DNA from: an uncultured Pirellulaceae bacterium
GTDB taxonomy: Bacteria > Planctomycetota > Planctomycetia > Pirellulales > Pirellulaceae
Assembly (NCBI GenBank): GCA_905480545.1
Contig: CAJQQR010000088.1
Span: 1-64,000 of the forward strand
DNA length: 64,000 bases
Direction: 5' to 3'
This document shows, piece after piece, positions 47,101 to 56,409 of the stretch. A model generated the notes under the pieces. The model ran no database searches. It had not been told where the DNA came from and was given only the letters and a program-made list of their open reading frames with translations. Position 1 is the first letter of the stretch. Each line of letters starts with the position of its first letter. Position numbers and translations under genes: made by a program.

Positions 47101-48354
47101 ATGGGTGTTTTCTTCGGCGTTTTGATTTTCACATTTGTGGTTATCGCATTGGTTGCGACCATCCAGGGAGCGAAAAAGCTTCTGGTCCCAGAAGGGGATG
47201 TAAAAATTGTTGTGAATGGCCAAAAAGAGATTAGTGTTCCCCGCGGTGGGAAGTTGATGGGAGCCTTGGCTGATCCGGGCGGCATTTTTGTCTCTTCGGC
47301 CTGTGGTGGTGGTGGAACTTGTGCTCAATGCATGGTTAAAGTGTTTGAAGGTGGTGGGGATATCCTGGCGACCGAAAAAGGACACATTAACAAACGAGAA
47401 GCCCGCGAGGGCTGCCGCCTGTCTTGTCAAGTTGCCGTGAAGCAGGACATGAAGGTTGAGGTCCCTGAAGAGGCGTTTGAGACGAAAAAATGGGATTGCA
47501 CCGTACGTTCGAACCACAACGTGGCGACGTTCATCAAAGAATTGGTCCTTGAGCTACCGGTTGGCGAGGAAGTTGATTTTCGTGCGGGTGGTTTTATTCA
47601 AATCGAGGTTCCGCCTCACACCGTTGAGTACAAAAATTTCGACATAGAAAAGGAATACCACGAAGATTGGGACAAGTTCGATCAGTGGCGGTTCAAGTCT
47701 GTAGTGAACGAAACCGTTTTCCGGGCGTATTCGATGGCGAATTATCCCGGCGAAAAAGGGATCATCATGCTGAATATCCGAATCGCAAGTCCACCGCCAA
47801 ACTTACCGGACGTTCCTCCAGGTATCGTTTCTTCCTACGTTTTTGATCTGAAGCCTGGCGATAATCTTACGATTTCAGGCCCGTACGGTGAATTCTTCAT
47901 CAAGGACACTGATGCCGAAATGGTTTACATCGGCGGTGGTGCAGGAATGGCGCCGCTTCGAAGTCATATCTTTGAGCTTTTCAAAAATCAAGCATCGGAC
48001 CGCAAGGTTTCATACTGGTATGGAGGTCGTTCCCGTCGCGAATTGTTCTACACCGAACATTTCAAAGAAATTGAGGAGAAGTTTCCGAACTTCAAATATC
48101 ACATCGCTCTTTCGTCCGCACTTCCTGAAGATAATTGGACGGAAAAGCAAGACATCAATGACGAGGAAAACGAGGGCTACGTAGGATTTATCCACCAAGT
48201 ACTCCTTGATAACTATCTCAGTACCCATCCTGCACCGGAAGATATCGAGTACTACATCTGTGGTCCGCCGATGATGAACAGTGCTGTATTTAAAATGCTG
48301 GACGACTTGGGTGTTGAGCCAGAAAACATCGCATTTGATGATTTCGGCGGATAA
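47101..48354 (+). CDS. nqrF: Na+-translocating NADH:quinone reductase subunit F
   Basis: A 417-residue NADH-oxidising subunit. One N-terminal membrane helix is followed by a 2Fe-2S ferredoxin domain with C68, C74, C77 and C109 ('[16 protein letters not shown]', 'CRLSCQV'), an FAD domain with '[13 protein letters not shown]', and an NADH domain with '[20 protein letters not shown]', '[13 protein letters not shown]' and '[20 protein letters not shown]', ending in the family's 'FDDFGG'. Electrons enter the pump here. It is 34 bp behind nqrE and 31 bp ahead of the apbE-nqrM fusion. Confidence 0.97.
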   Translation: MGVFFGVLIFTFVVIALVATIQGAKKLLVPEGDVKIVVNGQKEISVPRGGKLMGALADPGGIFVSSACGGGGTCAQCMVKVFEGGGDILATEKGHINKREAREGCRLSCQVAVKQDMKVEVPEEAFETKKWDCTVRSNHNVATFIKELVLELPVGEEVDFRAGGFIQIEVPPHTVEYKNFDIEKEYHEDWDKFDQWRFKSVVNETVFRAYSMANYPGEKGIIMLNIRIASPPPNLPDVPPGIVSSYVFDLKPGDNLTISGPYGEFFIKDTDAEMVYIGGGAGMAPLRSHIFELFKNQASDRKVSYWYGGRSRRELFYTEHFKEIEEKFPNFKYHIALSSALPEDNWTEKQDINDEENEGYVGFIHQVLLDNYLSTHPAPEDIEYYICGPPMMNSAVFKMLDDLGVEPENIAFDDFGG

Positions 48355-48385
48355 TCGTCTTTTGATAACTTGAAAGGAGGAAAAC

Positions 48386-49699
48386 ATGTTTGTCAGAAAC
48401 TTGTTTTCCCTTTTTGTTTTTTCGGCACTTGTCTACTTTCAGTCGTTAGGTGTTTCGGTCGGTTTTTCATCGGACGAAATTTCCGGGAAAACGATGGGAA
48501 CGACCTATAGCATCAAGCTGGGTCTGGCAAACGATCCGTCCAATCGTGCGATCGATTTAAGTGAGATCAAGGACGAGGTCGAAGCCCGCTTGCAAGCGAT
48601 CAACCAGGAAATGTCGACCTACATTCCTGACTCAGTTATCTCACAGTTCAATCAATCGAAGAAACTGGACTCGTTCCCTATCTCCAGCGAGTTCGCACTG
48701 GTTGTTGGTGAAGCAAAACGAATAAGTGAATTGACGGGGGGAAGGTTCGACATCACTGTTCGGCCTCTCGTAAATTTCTGGGGTTTCGGGAATGTGGAGA
48801 AGCAGCGCACCACCTTACCAAGTGGTTCCGAAATCGAAGATGTTTTATCTCGCATTGGCTTCGATAAATTACGTTTTGATCCAGACGCACCATCGCTTGG
48901 CAAGTCGATCGATCATTTGGAGATTGATTTATCAGCTATTGCGAAAGGCTACGCGGTAGATCAGATTGCTTCGATCATTGCCAAGCGAACGCCAAACTAC
49001 CTAGTGGAAATTGGCGGTGAGGTATTCGCCGCGGGGGTCAATCCGGAAACGGATAAACCCTGGACGATCGCGATTGAAGACCCGGCCTCAGCGCCGTACC
49101 AGTCGTCGAGAACGGCACTGGCAAAGGTCGGACTTGCCGATCAGGGATTGGCAACGTCTGGCGACTACCGAAATGTCGTGTTTATTGAAGGTAAGTCGTT
49201 TCAGCACACGATGGATCCGACCACCGGTTATCCAGTCGACGACGGCGTAAAATCGGTGAGTGTGATTTCCGAGAATTGCATGATAGCCGATGCCTTAGCA
49301 ACCAGCTTGATGGTGTACCCTCCGGCTGAACTGAAGGCATTCGCGACAAAAAATCAATTGTCCGTGTTGGTCGTATTCATGGAAGACGGTAATCCTGTGA
49401 TCTGGACATCTCCAAAGTTTTCGGGCGAGATTATTTCATCGGAAGTATCAGCGGAAGAAGCGGTAGACGCTAAACCGGCTCAACGATTGACTCAGATATT
49501 GAGTGCGGTTGTCGTTTTTGGGTTGGCGATCGTTGGTATGGCCGTAGGAGTCATTGTTAGCAATCGTCAATTGAAGGGATCCTGTGGTGGGCTCTCAGCA
49601 ATGGCTGGGAAAACCGAGGAAGCGTCGCCCTGTTCCCTGTGTACGAAACCTGTTTCAGATTGCCCCAAGAAACAAGAATCATCCGAAATTGTCGAATGA
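48386..49699 (+). CDS. apbE: ApbE FAD:protein FMN transferase fused to an NqrM-like C-terminal tail
   Basis: A 437-residue protein with a strong ribosome binding site (AAAGGAGG). A signal peptide is followed by the ApbE domain (about 30-340): 'GKTMGTTYSIKL', 'GRFDITVRPLVNFWGFG', 'IDLSAIAKGYAVDQI', 'YLVEIGGEVFAAG' and 'QHTMDPTTGYPVDDGVKSVS'. ApbE attaches FMN to threonines of NqrB and NqrC. After a Glu/Ala linker comes a membrane helix (about 368-390, 'SAVVVFGLAIVGMAVGVIVS') and 'NRQLKGSCGGLSAM' with C400, then C416, C419 and C426. This matches NqrM (DUF539), the factor needed to mature the Nqr iron centre, normally a separate gene next to apbE. One membrane-tethered protein would thus serve both maturation steps. 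Confidence 0.9.
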   Translation: MFVRNLFSLFVFSALVYFQSLGVSVGFSSDEISGKTMGTTYSIKLGLANDPSNRAIDLSEIKDEVEARLQAINQEMSTYIPDSVISQFNQSKKLDSFPISSEFALVVGEAKRISELTGGRFDITVRPLVNFWGFGNVEKQRTTLPSGSEIEDVLSRIGFDKLRFDPDAPSLGKSIDHLEIDLSAIAKGYAVDQIASIIAKRTPNYLVEIGGEVFAAGVNPETDKPWTIAIEDPASAPYQSSRTALAKVGLADQGLATSGDYRNVVFIEGKSFQHTMDPTTGYPVDDGVKSVSVISENCMIADALATSLMVYPPAELKAFATKNQLSVLVVFMEDGNPVIWTSPKFSGEIISSEVSAEEAVDAKPAQRLTQILSAVVVFGLAIVGMAVGVIVSNRQLKGSCGGLSAMAGKTEEASPCSLCTKPVSDCPKKQESSEIVE

Positions 49700-49756
49700 T
49701 ATTTTTGCCACTGGTCATGTCGAATTCCCAAGCCCTCAACTAAATGGGAATTGCTC

Positions 49757-50755
49757 ATGCAATCGAACGCCGAATTTTCTGATTCAGACTCTGGATCCTA
49801 TCCTGAAAAGGAAAACAGTTCCAAGTTTCATTTTATCATTAGTGCGCCGCGATCCGGATCAACTTGGTTAGCCAAGGCCCTCAACGGGCATCCTGATATC
49901 TACTCGACAGAAACACGATTGTTTGGGGAGTTCTGTGAGATTTGGCCAAATGCTGATGGTTCGATGACGCCACGCATCACTTTTGACGAATTTTTGAAAC
50001 AGTTTTCGACCCATTTTATGTATGAGGAAATGGGGCTCAACCAAAAACAGTTCACCGAGCGGTTTCAACGCGGGTTTATCAGCTTTTTAAAGAATTTTTG
50101 CCAACGGCAAACGCAAAAGGAATTCATCGTTGACAAAATCACACCTTATCTTGGCACAACGAATTTGGTTCTGAATCGGATCGATCAGTACTTTCCAGAT
50201 TCGAAAGCAATTCAATTGATTCGCGATGGCCGTGATGTCGTCACCAGCGGCACGTTTGATTGGATCTTAAAAGACGCGCAAGGCACGGACCGCTATTCCT
50301 TTTTTGTGGAAAAGCGTCCGGGTGTAACGATGCGGCGTTTTTTCGATGACAAGGTATTGCGCAGATGGGTCTCCTTGTGGCGAGAACCGATCGAGGCGTA
50401 TGAAAACGTCGCTGCCGGACTGGTAATCCGTTATGAGGGAATGAAACATAACCAAGGTGAGGTACTCTCAAGGGTTTTCGAGCACCTGTCTTGTCCTTTC
50501 AATTCTAAAATTTTGGATGGCTGTATTGAACGAGCGACTTTTGAAAAGATGAGTGGGCGAACCGTTGGTGATGAAAACGCGCCCCTTGCTGATGCACGAA
50601 AAGGGATTTCCGGCGACTGGAAAAACTACTTTACGCGGAAAGATGGCGAGTTTTTTGACGAATTAGCAGGGCAGTTATTGATTGATCTTGGATACGAAAA
50701 GAATCGCGATTGGATTCTGACATTACCCAATGAATTAGCATTTGTCTGCGAGTGA
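49757..50755 (+). CDS. Sulfotransferase family protein
   Basis: A 332-residue cytosolic PAPS-dependent sulfotransferase. The 5'-phosphosulfate loop 'SAPRSGSTWLAKALNGHPDI' lies at about residues 29-48, and the 3'-phosphate region 'AIQLIRDGRDVVTSGTFDW' around residue 155. A TTG at 49751 is open in frame, but the ATG at 49757 is preferred. The acceptor (glycan, lipid or peptide) cannot be told. It follows the apbE gene by 57 bp on the same strand, so read-through from the nqr operon is possible although no functional link is known. Confidence 0.85.
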   Translation: MQSNAEFSDSDSGSYPEKENSSKFHFIISAPRSGSTWLAKALNGHPDIYSTETRLFGEFCEIWPNADGSMTPRITFDEFLKQFSTHFMYEEMGLNQKQFTERFQRGFISFLKNFCQRQTQKEFIVDKITPYLGTTNLVLNRIDQYFPDSKAIQLIRDGRDVVTSGTFDWILKDAQGTDRYSFFVEKRPGVTMRRFFDDKVLRRWVSLWREPIEAYENVAAGLVIRYEGMKHNQGEVLSRVFEHLSCPFNSKILDGCIERATFEKMSGRTVGDENAPLADARKGISGDWKNYFTRKDGEFFDELAGQLLIDLGYEKNRDWILTLPNELAFVCE

Positions 50756-50883
50756 TTCAGACTGAGTTGCTGAGCCGAACCGGGTGGGGTTGGACGCGAT
50801 TTTGTGTCGAATTTCAAGATGCAAGACCAACTGGGGGAAACGTAGGATGTTTCCGTTACTTCGAGGGACGGATCGGTCCGAGT

Positions 50884-50918
50884 AAAAAAACACGTGGACC
50901 GCGTTAACGATCCACGTG
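50884..50918 (-). terminator. Intrinsic terminator
   Basis: A perfect 8-bp stem CACGTGGA/TCCACGTG (50891-50898 and 50911-50918), followed on the minus strand by TTTTTTT. It lies about 40 bp beyond the stop of the S9 peptidase gene and would also meet the rightward sulfotransferase transcript. Confidence 0.88.
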
Positions 50919-50960
50919 AATCATTGTCTTTGATACAACGTGTTTCAACCTGAATCGACT

Positions 50961-53903
50961 CTATTTAGACTCCGTTTTCTTTTTGGCTGCTTTCTTATCA
51001 GCTGCTTTCTTTATGGCGGCTTGTTTATCAGCTGCTTGTTTTTTTCGAGCTGCCCGTTTTTTTGCTTCCGATTTATCGGCCTTCTTTTTTGCGTCAGTCG
51101 CCTTGCCTTTATTCGTGTCCACTTTGGCAACGCCCAGTGTTCGAACTAAGAACTCTTCATACTTTCGGTACTTCGCAAGGCGTTTGACATCTCCGCCGAG
51201 GCCATGGTTTCCAGTCGGGTCGAGAAACAGTTCAACCAATGTTTCCTTGCCTGCCTTTATCAACTCACGATAAACACGTACGGTATCCTGATACAGCACG
51301 TTGCTGTCTTCCATACCGTGAACCAAAAGCAATTTGGCCTTTAAGTTCTTCGCCAAAGGCAACAATGAGAATTTCTTCTGGTCTGTTTTTCCGACAGCAC
51401 TCCGGCCAATCGTTCCGGTCGAATACCATTTGTTGTAGTTCTCCCATTCGGTTGGTCCAGCACCAGCAATCCCTGCTGCAAAAACGTCAGGCTCGGTGTA
51501 GAGGCACATTTGTGTTTGAAATCCACCGAAGCTCCATCCGTGCAAGCCCACACGTGATTTGTCAACACCATAGTTTTTGACCAGATGCGACACCCCATCA
51601 ACCAAATCTTCCACCTGTGGCTTACCGACCTGTTCGAAGTTTGATTTTTCGAACAATCCTCCGTAACCTGATTGTCCACGTGGATCAATCGTCACTGTTA
51701 CAAAGCCATGTTTTTCGGCCATGTAATAGGCAAAGAAATAGCTGTCGCTCCGATAACTTCCATCATTCACCGAATGACGTGTTCCCAGTGGACCGCCATA
51801 CACATAAATCAGGCAAGGTCGTTTGTCTGTTTTCTTCCAACCGCTCGGTTTGAATAAATTCCCATGCAACTCCTGTCCGTGTCGGTTTTTATAGGTAAAG
51901 AACTCGGGTATCGGCTTTGTGATTTCCGCGGCTTTGGGCGAATGGGATTTTGTTAAGACTTTGAAGGCGTCTTTCTTTTTCGCCTCATTGATACGAACCA
52001 ATTCGGTCAGTTTTCCAAACGTCACGTAATTCGCAAGCGACTTTTTGCCGTCCTGGCTAACCGCTACGTTGCTGTAGCTGCCCACCGTATCGGAAATCGC
52101 AACCATTTCTCTCGACGCGACATCAACTCGGTAGATCATGGTTCGAGATGGGCTGTTTTTCGTGCTGGTTACGAAAGCGAATTTTCGATCGTCGCTCATT
52201 TCCTCAAGGTAAACTTCAAAGTTTCCTTGGGTGAGTGGATTTACGGTTTGGTAAATTGTGTCCAAGACGTGCAAGTGCCGAAAACCACTTTGTTCACCCA
52301 TGAAAACAACATGATTGTTATCTGCGAGGAATTGGGGTTGAATCATTCGAGGCGTGTTTGGTCCTCCAAAATGCAGAAAACGATACTGCAGTTTTGCAAG
52401 CTGTTTCTTCTCTACCGTAGACGAATCGTCCTTGGAATCCGTCTTTTCGTCGGACTGGGCTGATTTTGACTCGTCTGATTTTTCTTCATTTGATTTCTTC
52501 GCGTCCGCATTCTTTGTATCGGTCTTCGGAGAAGGGTTTTCAGATGGATACGTCGCGGTATAAATTCCCACGTTTTCATCTTCAAAATGGAAATCAGCGA
52601 AAGTCACGTGATTGGAGTCGAGCGACCACGAAGGTGTTGAAACCGCGTCGCGCGGGCTATTCAATTTCGTGCTGTAAACCAACTTAAGCTCGGACTCTTC
52701 GTTTTCATGAGTTGTCAAATCGTAGAAGTAAATCTTGACTTCTTGTTCCACAACCGGGTCGTCCGAAACCGTCCGATTGAATTCACGGACCTCGGCGAAA
52801 CGTCCACGATAATTGACGATCTTAACCTTCCGGTCGCTTGAAAAAGGGTCTTTTCCTTTTCGAACTTGCAGCACCAATCGATTTCCGTTTGGGCTGATGC
52901 GGTAGGAGCGTAGTTCCTCGTCACTGCCAAGCACGGGGTCAATCTGTTCGATCAGTTGTTCACCAAAGCGAACTCGAAACAAATTCGAATCCCGCATAAA
53001 CATGTAGCCTTTGCCATCCGGAAGAAATTGAACCGAACGCTCTGAATCCTTTGTCCGTGTCAGGCGGACCGGAGGCTTGCCGTCGAGTTTAAGCTGATAA
53101 ATGTCACCACCCGAAGTAAACAGAATGTCGTGACCTTTTGGATTCCAGGTAAACGAACTGATCCCGCTGTAACGTGGAGACTTCGAATCGTCTGCATCTT
53201 TGTCAGTGACAGTATCGATGAGTTTGTGATCAACGTTGTCTTTTGTCGAATCCGTTTTCTTGCCTTTGGATTTTTTTGAAACGCTTTTCGATTTGGTACT
53301 CTTTTGATTCGAATTTTTGGAATTGGATTTTTGGTCAGCAGCGGATTTGCTTTTTGTTGCTTCTGATGACTTTTTCGTAGCGGCAGCCTTCTTGTGTTTT
53401 GCGAGCCGATCATCTTTGACTTTTCGAGTACGCTCTTGAAACGTAGCCATAACCGAAACGGAAGTTAGGCGTTTGATTTCTTCCTTTTCGAAGTCATAAA
53501 CGTAGAGGTCACTTCCATGTCGTCGCTCAAGATAGGGGCGATAAAGGAACGCTGCATAGCGGCCGTCTTTCGAAAATGACGAAGAGGAAGCAGACGGACC
53601 GAACGGTGATTTTTCCGGGAAGAAGTTTTTGAGTTCGAGTTTTGTCTTCTGCGTTTTATCCTTGTCCGTCGTCTTTTTGTCAGAATTCGCCTTGGCGGAC
53701 TTGGTCTTTACCTTGCTCTTGTTTGTCTTTTTCTCGTCGTTCTTTTTCGTAGTGCGTTTTTTTCGATCTTGTTTTTTCTTTTTTTGATCCGTTTTGTTTT
53801 CAACCTTTTTGTCGACGTCCTGACCCCGAACAGGAATTGTTTCAAAACCAAAGGAGAAAACCAGCAATAAGGCGCAGAGGGCAAATATAGATCGTGTTTT
53901 CAT
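50961..53903 (-). CDS. Secreted S9 (prolyl oligopeptidase / DPP IV-like) serine peptidase with Lys-rich inserts
   Basis: About 980 residues, starting at the ATG at 53901-53903 that opens a signal peptide; an in-frame ATG lies 6 codons upstream. A beta-propeller carrying WD-like 'FTWNPKGHDILFTSGG' is followed by an alpha/beta-hydrolase domain with 'VYGGPLGTRHSV', 'GLHGWSFGGFQTQM' (S791), 'LLLVHGMEDSNVLY' (D866) and 'DPTGNHGLGGD' (H900), so the catalytic triad is complete. Four low-complexity stretches interrupt it: a Lys/Asp/Thr segment behind the signal peptide, Lys/Ser-rich inserts near 175-245 and 480-520, and an Ala/Lys tail like histone H1 (KKAADKKAAKKK) at the C terminus. It cleaves small peptides in the periplasm; the basic tails may bind a polyanion. 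Confidence 0.9.
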   Translation of the reverse strand: MKTRSIFALCALLLVFSFGFETIPVRGQDVDKKVENKTDQKKKKQDRKKRTTKKNDEKKTNKSKVKTKSAKANSDKKTTDKDKTQKTKLELKNFFPEKSPFGPSASSSSFSKDGRYAAFLYRPYLERRHGSDLYVYDFEKEEIKRLTSVSVMATFQERTRKVKDDRLAKHKKAAATKKSSEATKSKSAADQKSNSKNSNQKSTKSKSVSKKSKGKKTDSTKDNVDHKLIDTVTDKDADDSKSPRYSGISSFTWNPKGHDILFTSGGDIYQLKLDGKPPVRLTRTKDSERSVQFLPDGKGYMFMRDSNLFRVRFGEQLIEQIDPVLGSDEELRSYRISPNGNRLVLQVRKGKDPFSSDRKVKIVNYRGRFAEVREFNRTVSDDPVVEQEVKIYFYDLTTHENEESELKLVYSTKLNSPRDAVSTPSWSLDSNHVTFADFHFEDENVGIYTATYPSENPSPKTDTKNADAKKSNEEKSDESKSAQSDEKTDSKDDSSTVEKKQLAKLQYRFLHFGGPNTPRMIQPQFLADNNHVVFMGEQSGFRHLHVLDTIYQTVNPLTQGNFEVYLEEMSDDRKFAFVTSTKNSPSRTMIYRVDVASREMVAISDTVGSYSNVAVSQDGKKSLANYVTFGKLTELVRINEAKKKDAFKVLTKSHSPKAAEITKPIPEFFTYKNRHGQELHGNLFKPSGWKKTDKRPCLIYVYGGPLGTRHSVNDGSYRSDSYFFAYYMAEKHGFVTVTIDPRGQSGYGGLFEKSNFEQVGKPQVEDLVDGVSHLVKNYGVDKSRVGLHGWSFGGFQTQMCLYTEPDVFAAGIAGAGPTEWENYNKWYSTGTIGRSAVGKTDQKKFSLLPLAKNLKAKLLLVHGMEDSNVLYQDTVRVYRELIKAGKETLVELFLDPTGNHGLGGDVKRLAKYRKYEEFLVRTLGVAKVDTNKGKATDAKKKADKSEAKKRAARKKQAADKQAAIKKAADKKAAKKKTESK

Positions 53904-54144
53904 TACGAATTCAAGCTGCAAATCAGGTAGGAAGATGGTTGGAAATTGATCCGGCAGTTATCAAAATAGACCGCCGAATATTGAATGTCTAGGATGAAAA
54001 GCCAAATGCACACAACAGTCTCGGTCGGACAATGATAGGGCTTCAGCTCTGTTTGTGCGTTTTGTTCTCGGTAAGTTCGGTGCAATCGTTACGAAAAAAC
54101 GCGGTCTCATTCGGGTAGTCTAGTCTTGAATGGTGAATGAAACG

Positions 54145-54170
54145 AAAAAAGGCTGCGTCACGCAGCCTTT
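54145..54170 (-). terminator. Intrinsic terminator
   Basis: A perfect GGCTGCG/CGCAGCC stem (54151-54157 and 54161-54167) with a 3-nt loop, extended by three A/T pairs and followed on the minus strand by TTTTTTCG. It lies about 40 bp after the stop of the RTX protein gene. Confidence 0.9.
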
Positions 54171-54208
54171 CGTTGTGAATCATTGATTCATCAGCCTGAA
54201 CGAGAGAA

Positions 54209-56095
54209 TTAAAGTGCGCTTCGACTACGGAAGAAATCGTCCAGTTGCGACAACTTGCTGTCAATTTCTCCGTCTGATGATGTTCTTGAAACGGCGAAAT
54301 AGTGTTCCCAGATGGTTGACCAATCTTCGGATGGATTAAAGTTGCCCGTCGAAGAAGCGAAAGAGGAATCAACGGTGTACCACCAAAGTCCGTCCTGAGA
54401 GATTTGATAGTCAAACGGATTGTTGGGGAACTGGTCAGTCCAATTGCTGGTATTCACGAAGTTTGCCCAACGTTGATTTGCCTCCGCGTCGATATTCCTT
54501 AACTCATTTACGCTGTCGTAGTTTTTAGCCATCATATTCATCGTGGTTGAAACACGTTCGAGATTGATCGCCGAATCGGAATCGTCCCAGTCCGCAAAAA
54601 CGATTTCACGGTTGGCGACGGTCCGCTGCTCAAAGCGGGATTTTTCTTCATTGAAAAATCGTTCTTTTGTGTAGAACAAGTTGTTTTGGGCCGATTTTCC
54701 ACCGGCAATCGACGCGGTCTTGACGAATACAATTGGTTTCTCTGAAAGCGTATCGACCAACATTGCAGTGTTGCTCGTTCGAAAGTGAAGTTGCCGGAAA
54801 GCGGTGTCCACGGTTTCGATTTCCGCATCGGTCCAACTATCGTTGGTGTCGTTGAACATAATCAACGCTTCAGAATTAGCGAAACGATCTGGCGTCGAAT
54901 CATTTGGACGGAAAAGGTAACGGTCCTCACCGATCTGCCCCAACAATCGATCGGCAGCCTCATCAATGCCACCAAACAGTCCGTCCATTCCAGATCCACC
55001 GAAGATTCGATCACGACCACCACCACCATAAAGTGAATCGTTACCCTCTTCGCCTCGGATCAGGTCACGGCCACCATCGCCACGAATGACATCGTCGCCT
55101 AGGGTTCCAAATAGTTTGTCATCGCCGCTACCTCCTGAAATGTCGTCATCACCTGCACCGCCAACGATTCGATCGTTACCCGCATCTCCGGAAAGCGTGT
55201 CAAAACCGTCGAATCCAAAGATTCGGTCGTTTCCGCGCCCACCCATTCCAGTGTCGTTGCCATCGCCGAGGTTAATGTAATCGTCGCCATCTCCACCGTC
55301 TGCCAAATCAGTACCGAGGTGTCCGATCAGGCGATCGTTGCCGACGTCACCAAACATCGAGTCATCATTTGCTCCGCCATACAGCACATCGTCGCCCGAT
55401 CCGCCACGTAAAATGTCGTTTCCGCCGTGACCAAACAGTCGATCGTTTCCAAGGTCGCCGTAAAGCTCGTCGTTTCCTGAATTGCCAACTATGCGATCGT
55501 CTCCGGAGTCTCCACGCAAGATATCGTCATTGGCCCCGCCTGAGAGATAGTCATTGCCAACCTGACCCGATAGTCGATCATTGCCTCGATCACCAAATAA
55601 CCGATCATCACCTTCACCACCAATGATCTCGTCGTTATCATCGCCTCCGGACAACCGATCATCGCCAAGGTTTCCGAATAACCGATCAATTCCTGGACCG
55701 CCAAAAAGTGAGTCATTTCCGACGCCGCCAGATAAGTTGTCATCGCCGTCGTTTCCGTAAGCCTCAAGCGGAACCACCGAATTGCTTTGGATTGTGTCGT
55801 TACCAGCTCCACCATTGAACACGATTTTGGATACGTCTTCGCGAAGATAGGAACGTGAGCCAAATCCTTCAAGGCTAACAACAACGCGTGCACCATCATC
55901 GAATATCGCAGCGTTGTCATTACTGTTGTCGCCGTCTACGGTGACAATGCCAGAGCCCAAATCAAAGTCGATCAACTTGGTAAGTAACGCCTTTTCCTCA
56001 AGCGACTCGAAGGTAAACCTTCGAGCAGTTTTGGGCGTGTCAACCGTTTTGCTGGCGATTACAGACTTCGCGATATCGTACAAGCGTCGCAACAT
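54209..56095 (-). CDS. RTX-type calcium-binding repeat protein with a C-terminal zincin-like domain lacking its motif
   Basis: A 628-residue protein with the planctomycete N-terminal element 'RRFTFESLEEKALLT'. Residues about 75-400 are some thirty glycine-aspartate nonapeptides of the GGxGxDxLx type (for example 'GGSGDDVLYGGANDD'), which form calcium-binding beta-rolls and suggest non-classical secretion. Residues 405-628 are a separate domain. There 'RVSTTMNMMAKNYDSVNEL' (N520 to D527) resembles a HEIGHNWD-type metallopeptidase helix with every zinc-binding residue replaced, and 'NPSEDWSTIWEHYFAV' resembles the helix that follows in such proteins. That comparison is by eye and from memory. 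It has its own terminator. Confidence 0.8.
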   Translation of the reverse strand: MLRRLYDIAKSVIASKTVDTPKTARRFTFESLEEKALLTKLIDFDLGSGIVTVDGDNSNDNAAIFDDGARVVVSLEGFGSRSYLREDVSKIVFNGGAGNDTIQSNSVVPLEAYGNDGDDNLSGGVGNDSLFGGPGIDRLFGNLGDDRLSGGDDNDEIIGGEGDDRLFGDRGNDRLSGQVGNDYLSGGANDDILRGDSGDDRIVGNSGNDELYGDLGNDRLFGHGGNDILRGGSGDDVLYGGANDDSMFGDVGNDRLIGHLGTDLADGGDGDDYINLGDGNDTGMGGRGNDRIFGFDGFDTLSGDAGNDRIVGGAGDDDISGGSGDDKLFGTLGDDVIRGDGGRDLIRGEEGNDSLYGGGGRDRIFGGSGMDGLFGGIDEAADRLLGQIGEDRYLFRPNDSTPDRFANSEALIMFNDTNDSWTDAEIETVDTAFRQLHFRTSNTAMLVDTLSEKPIVFVKTASIAGGKSAQNNLFYTKERFFNEEKSRFEQRTVANREIVFADWDDSDSAINLERVSTTMNMMAKNYDSVNELRNIDAEANQRWANFVNTSNWTDQFPNNPFDYQISQDGLWWYTVDSSFASSTGNFNPSEDWSTIWEHYFAVSRTSSDGEIDSKLSQLDDFFRSRSAL

Positions 56096-56409
56096 TTCTC
56101 TTCCTCAAGTGCCTTGCCAAATTCTGGCTTCTTTTCCGCAGAATCATCTTATTAAATGGTGAACGGAAAAGTCTCAAACGGTACAACCAAGGTGCATTTG
56201 GACCGTCGCCTCAATCGATATTAATTGGAATCTCAAGCGGTATCCAATTTGTTCTAAAAAAACAGACGATTAATCGGCGTCTTTAGTTCCGTTTGTACCG
56301 ACAATTCATTAATGAAATTGAGGACTGAGTAGGCATTTGAGCAATAAGATGCGGCCCAAACTCGCGTTAAAACGCCGATTCCATGCGAATACTGGGGTAA
56401 GGATTCGGT
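56096..56409. other. Intergenic region upstream of the RTX gene
   Basis: Just over 300 bases between the start of the RTX gene and the end of the ilvE-like gene, both on the minus strand. It should contain the RTX promoter. No gene or strong hairpin was recognised. Confidence 0.5.

Noticed and set aside
54209..56095. Direct repeats in DNA that could suggest a repeat array
   Set aside because: They are explained by the RTX nonapeptide codons of the protein.
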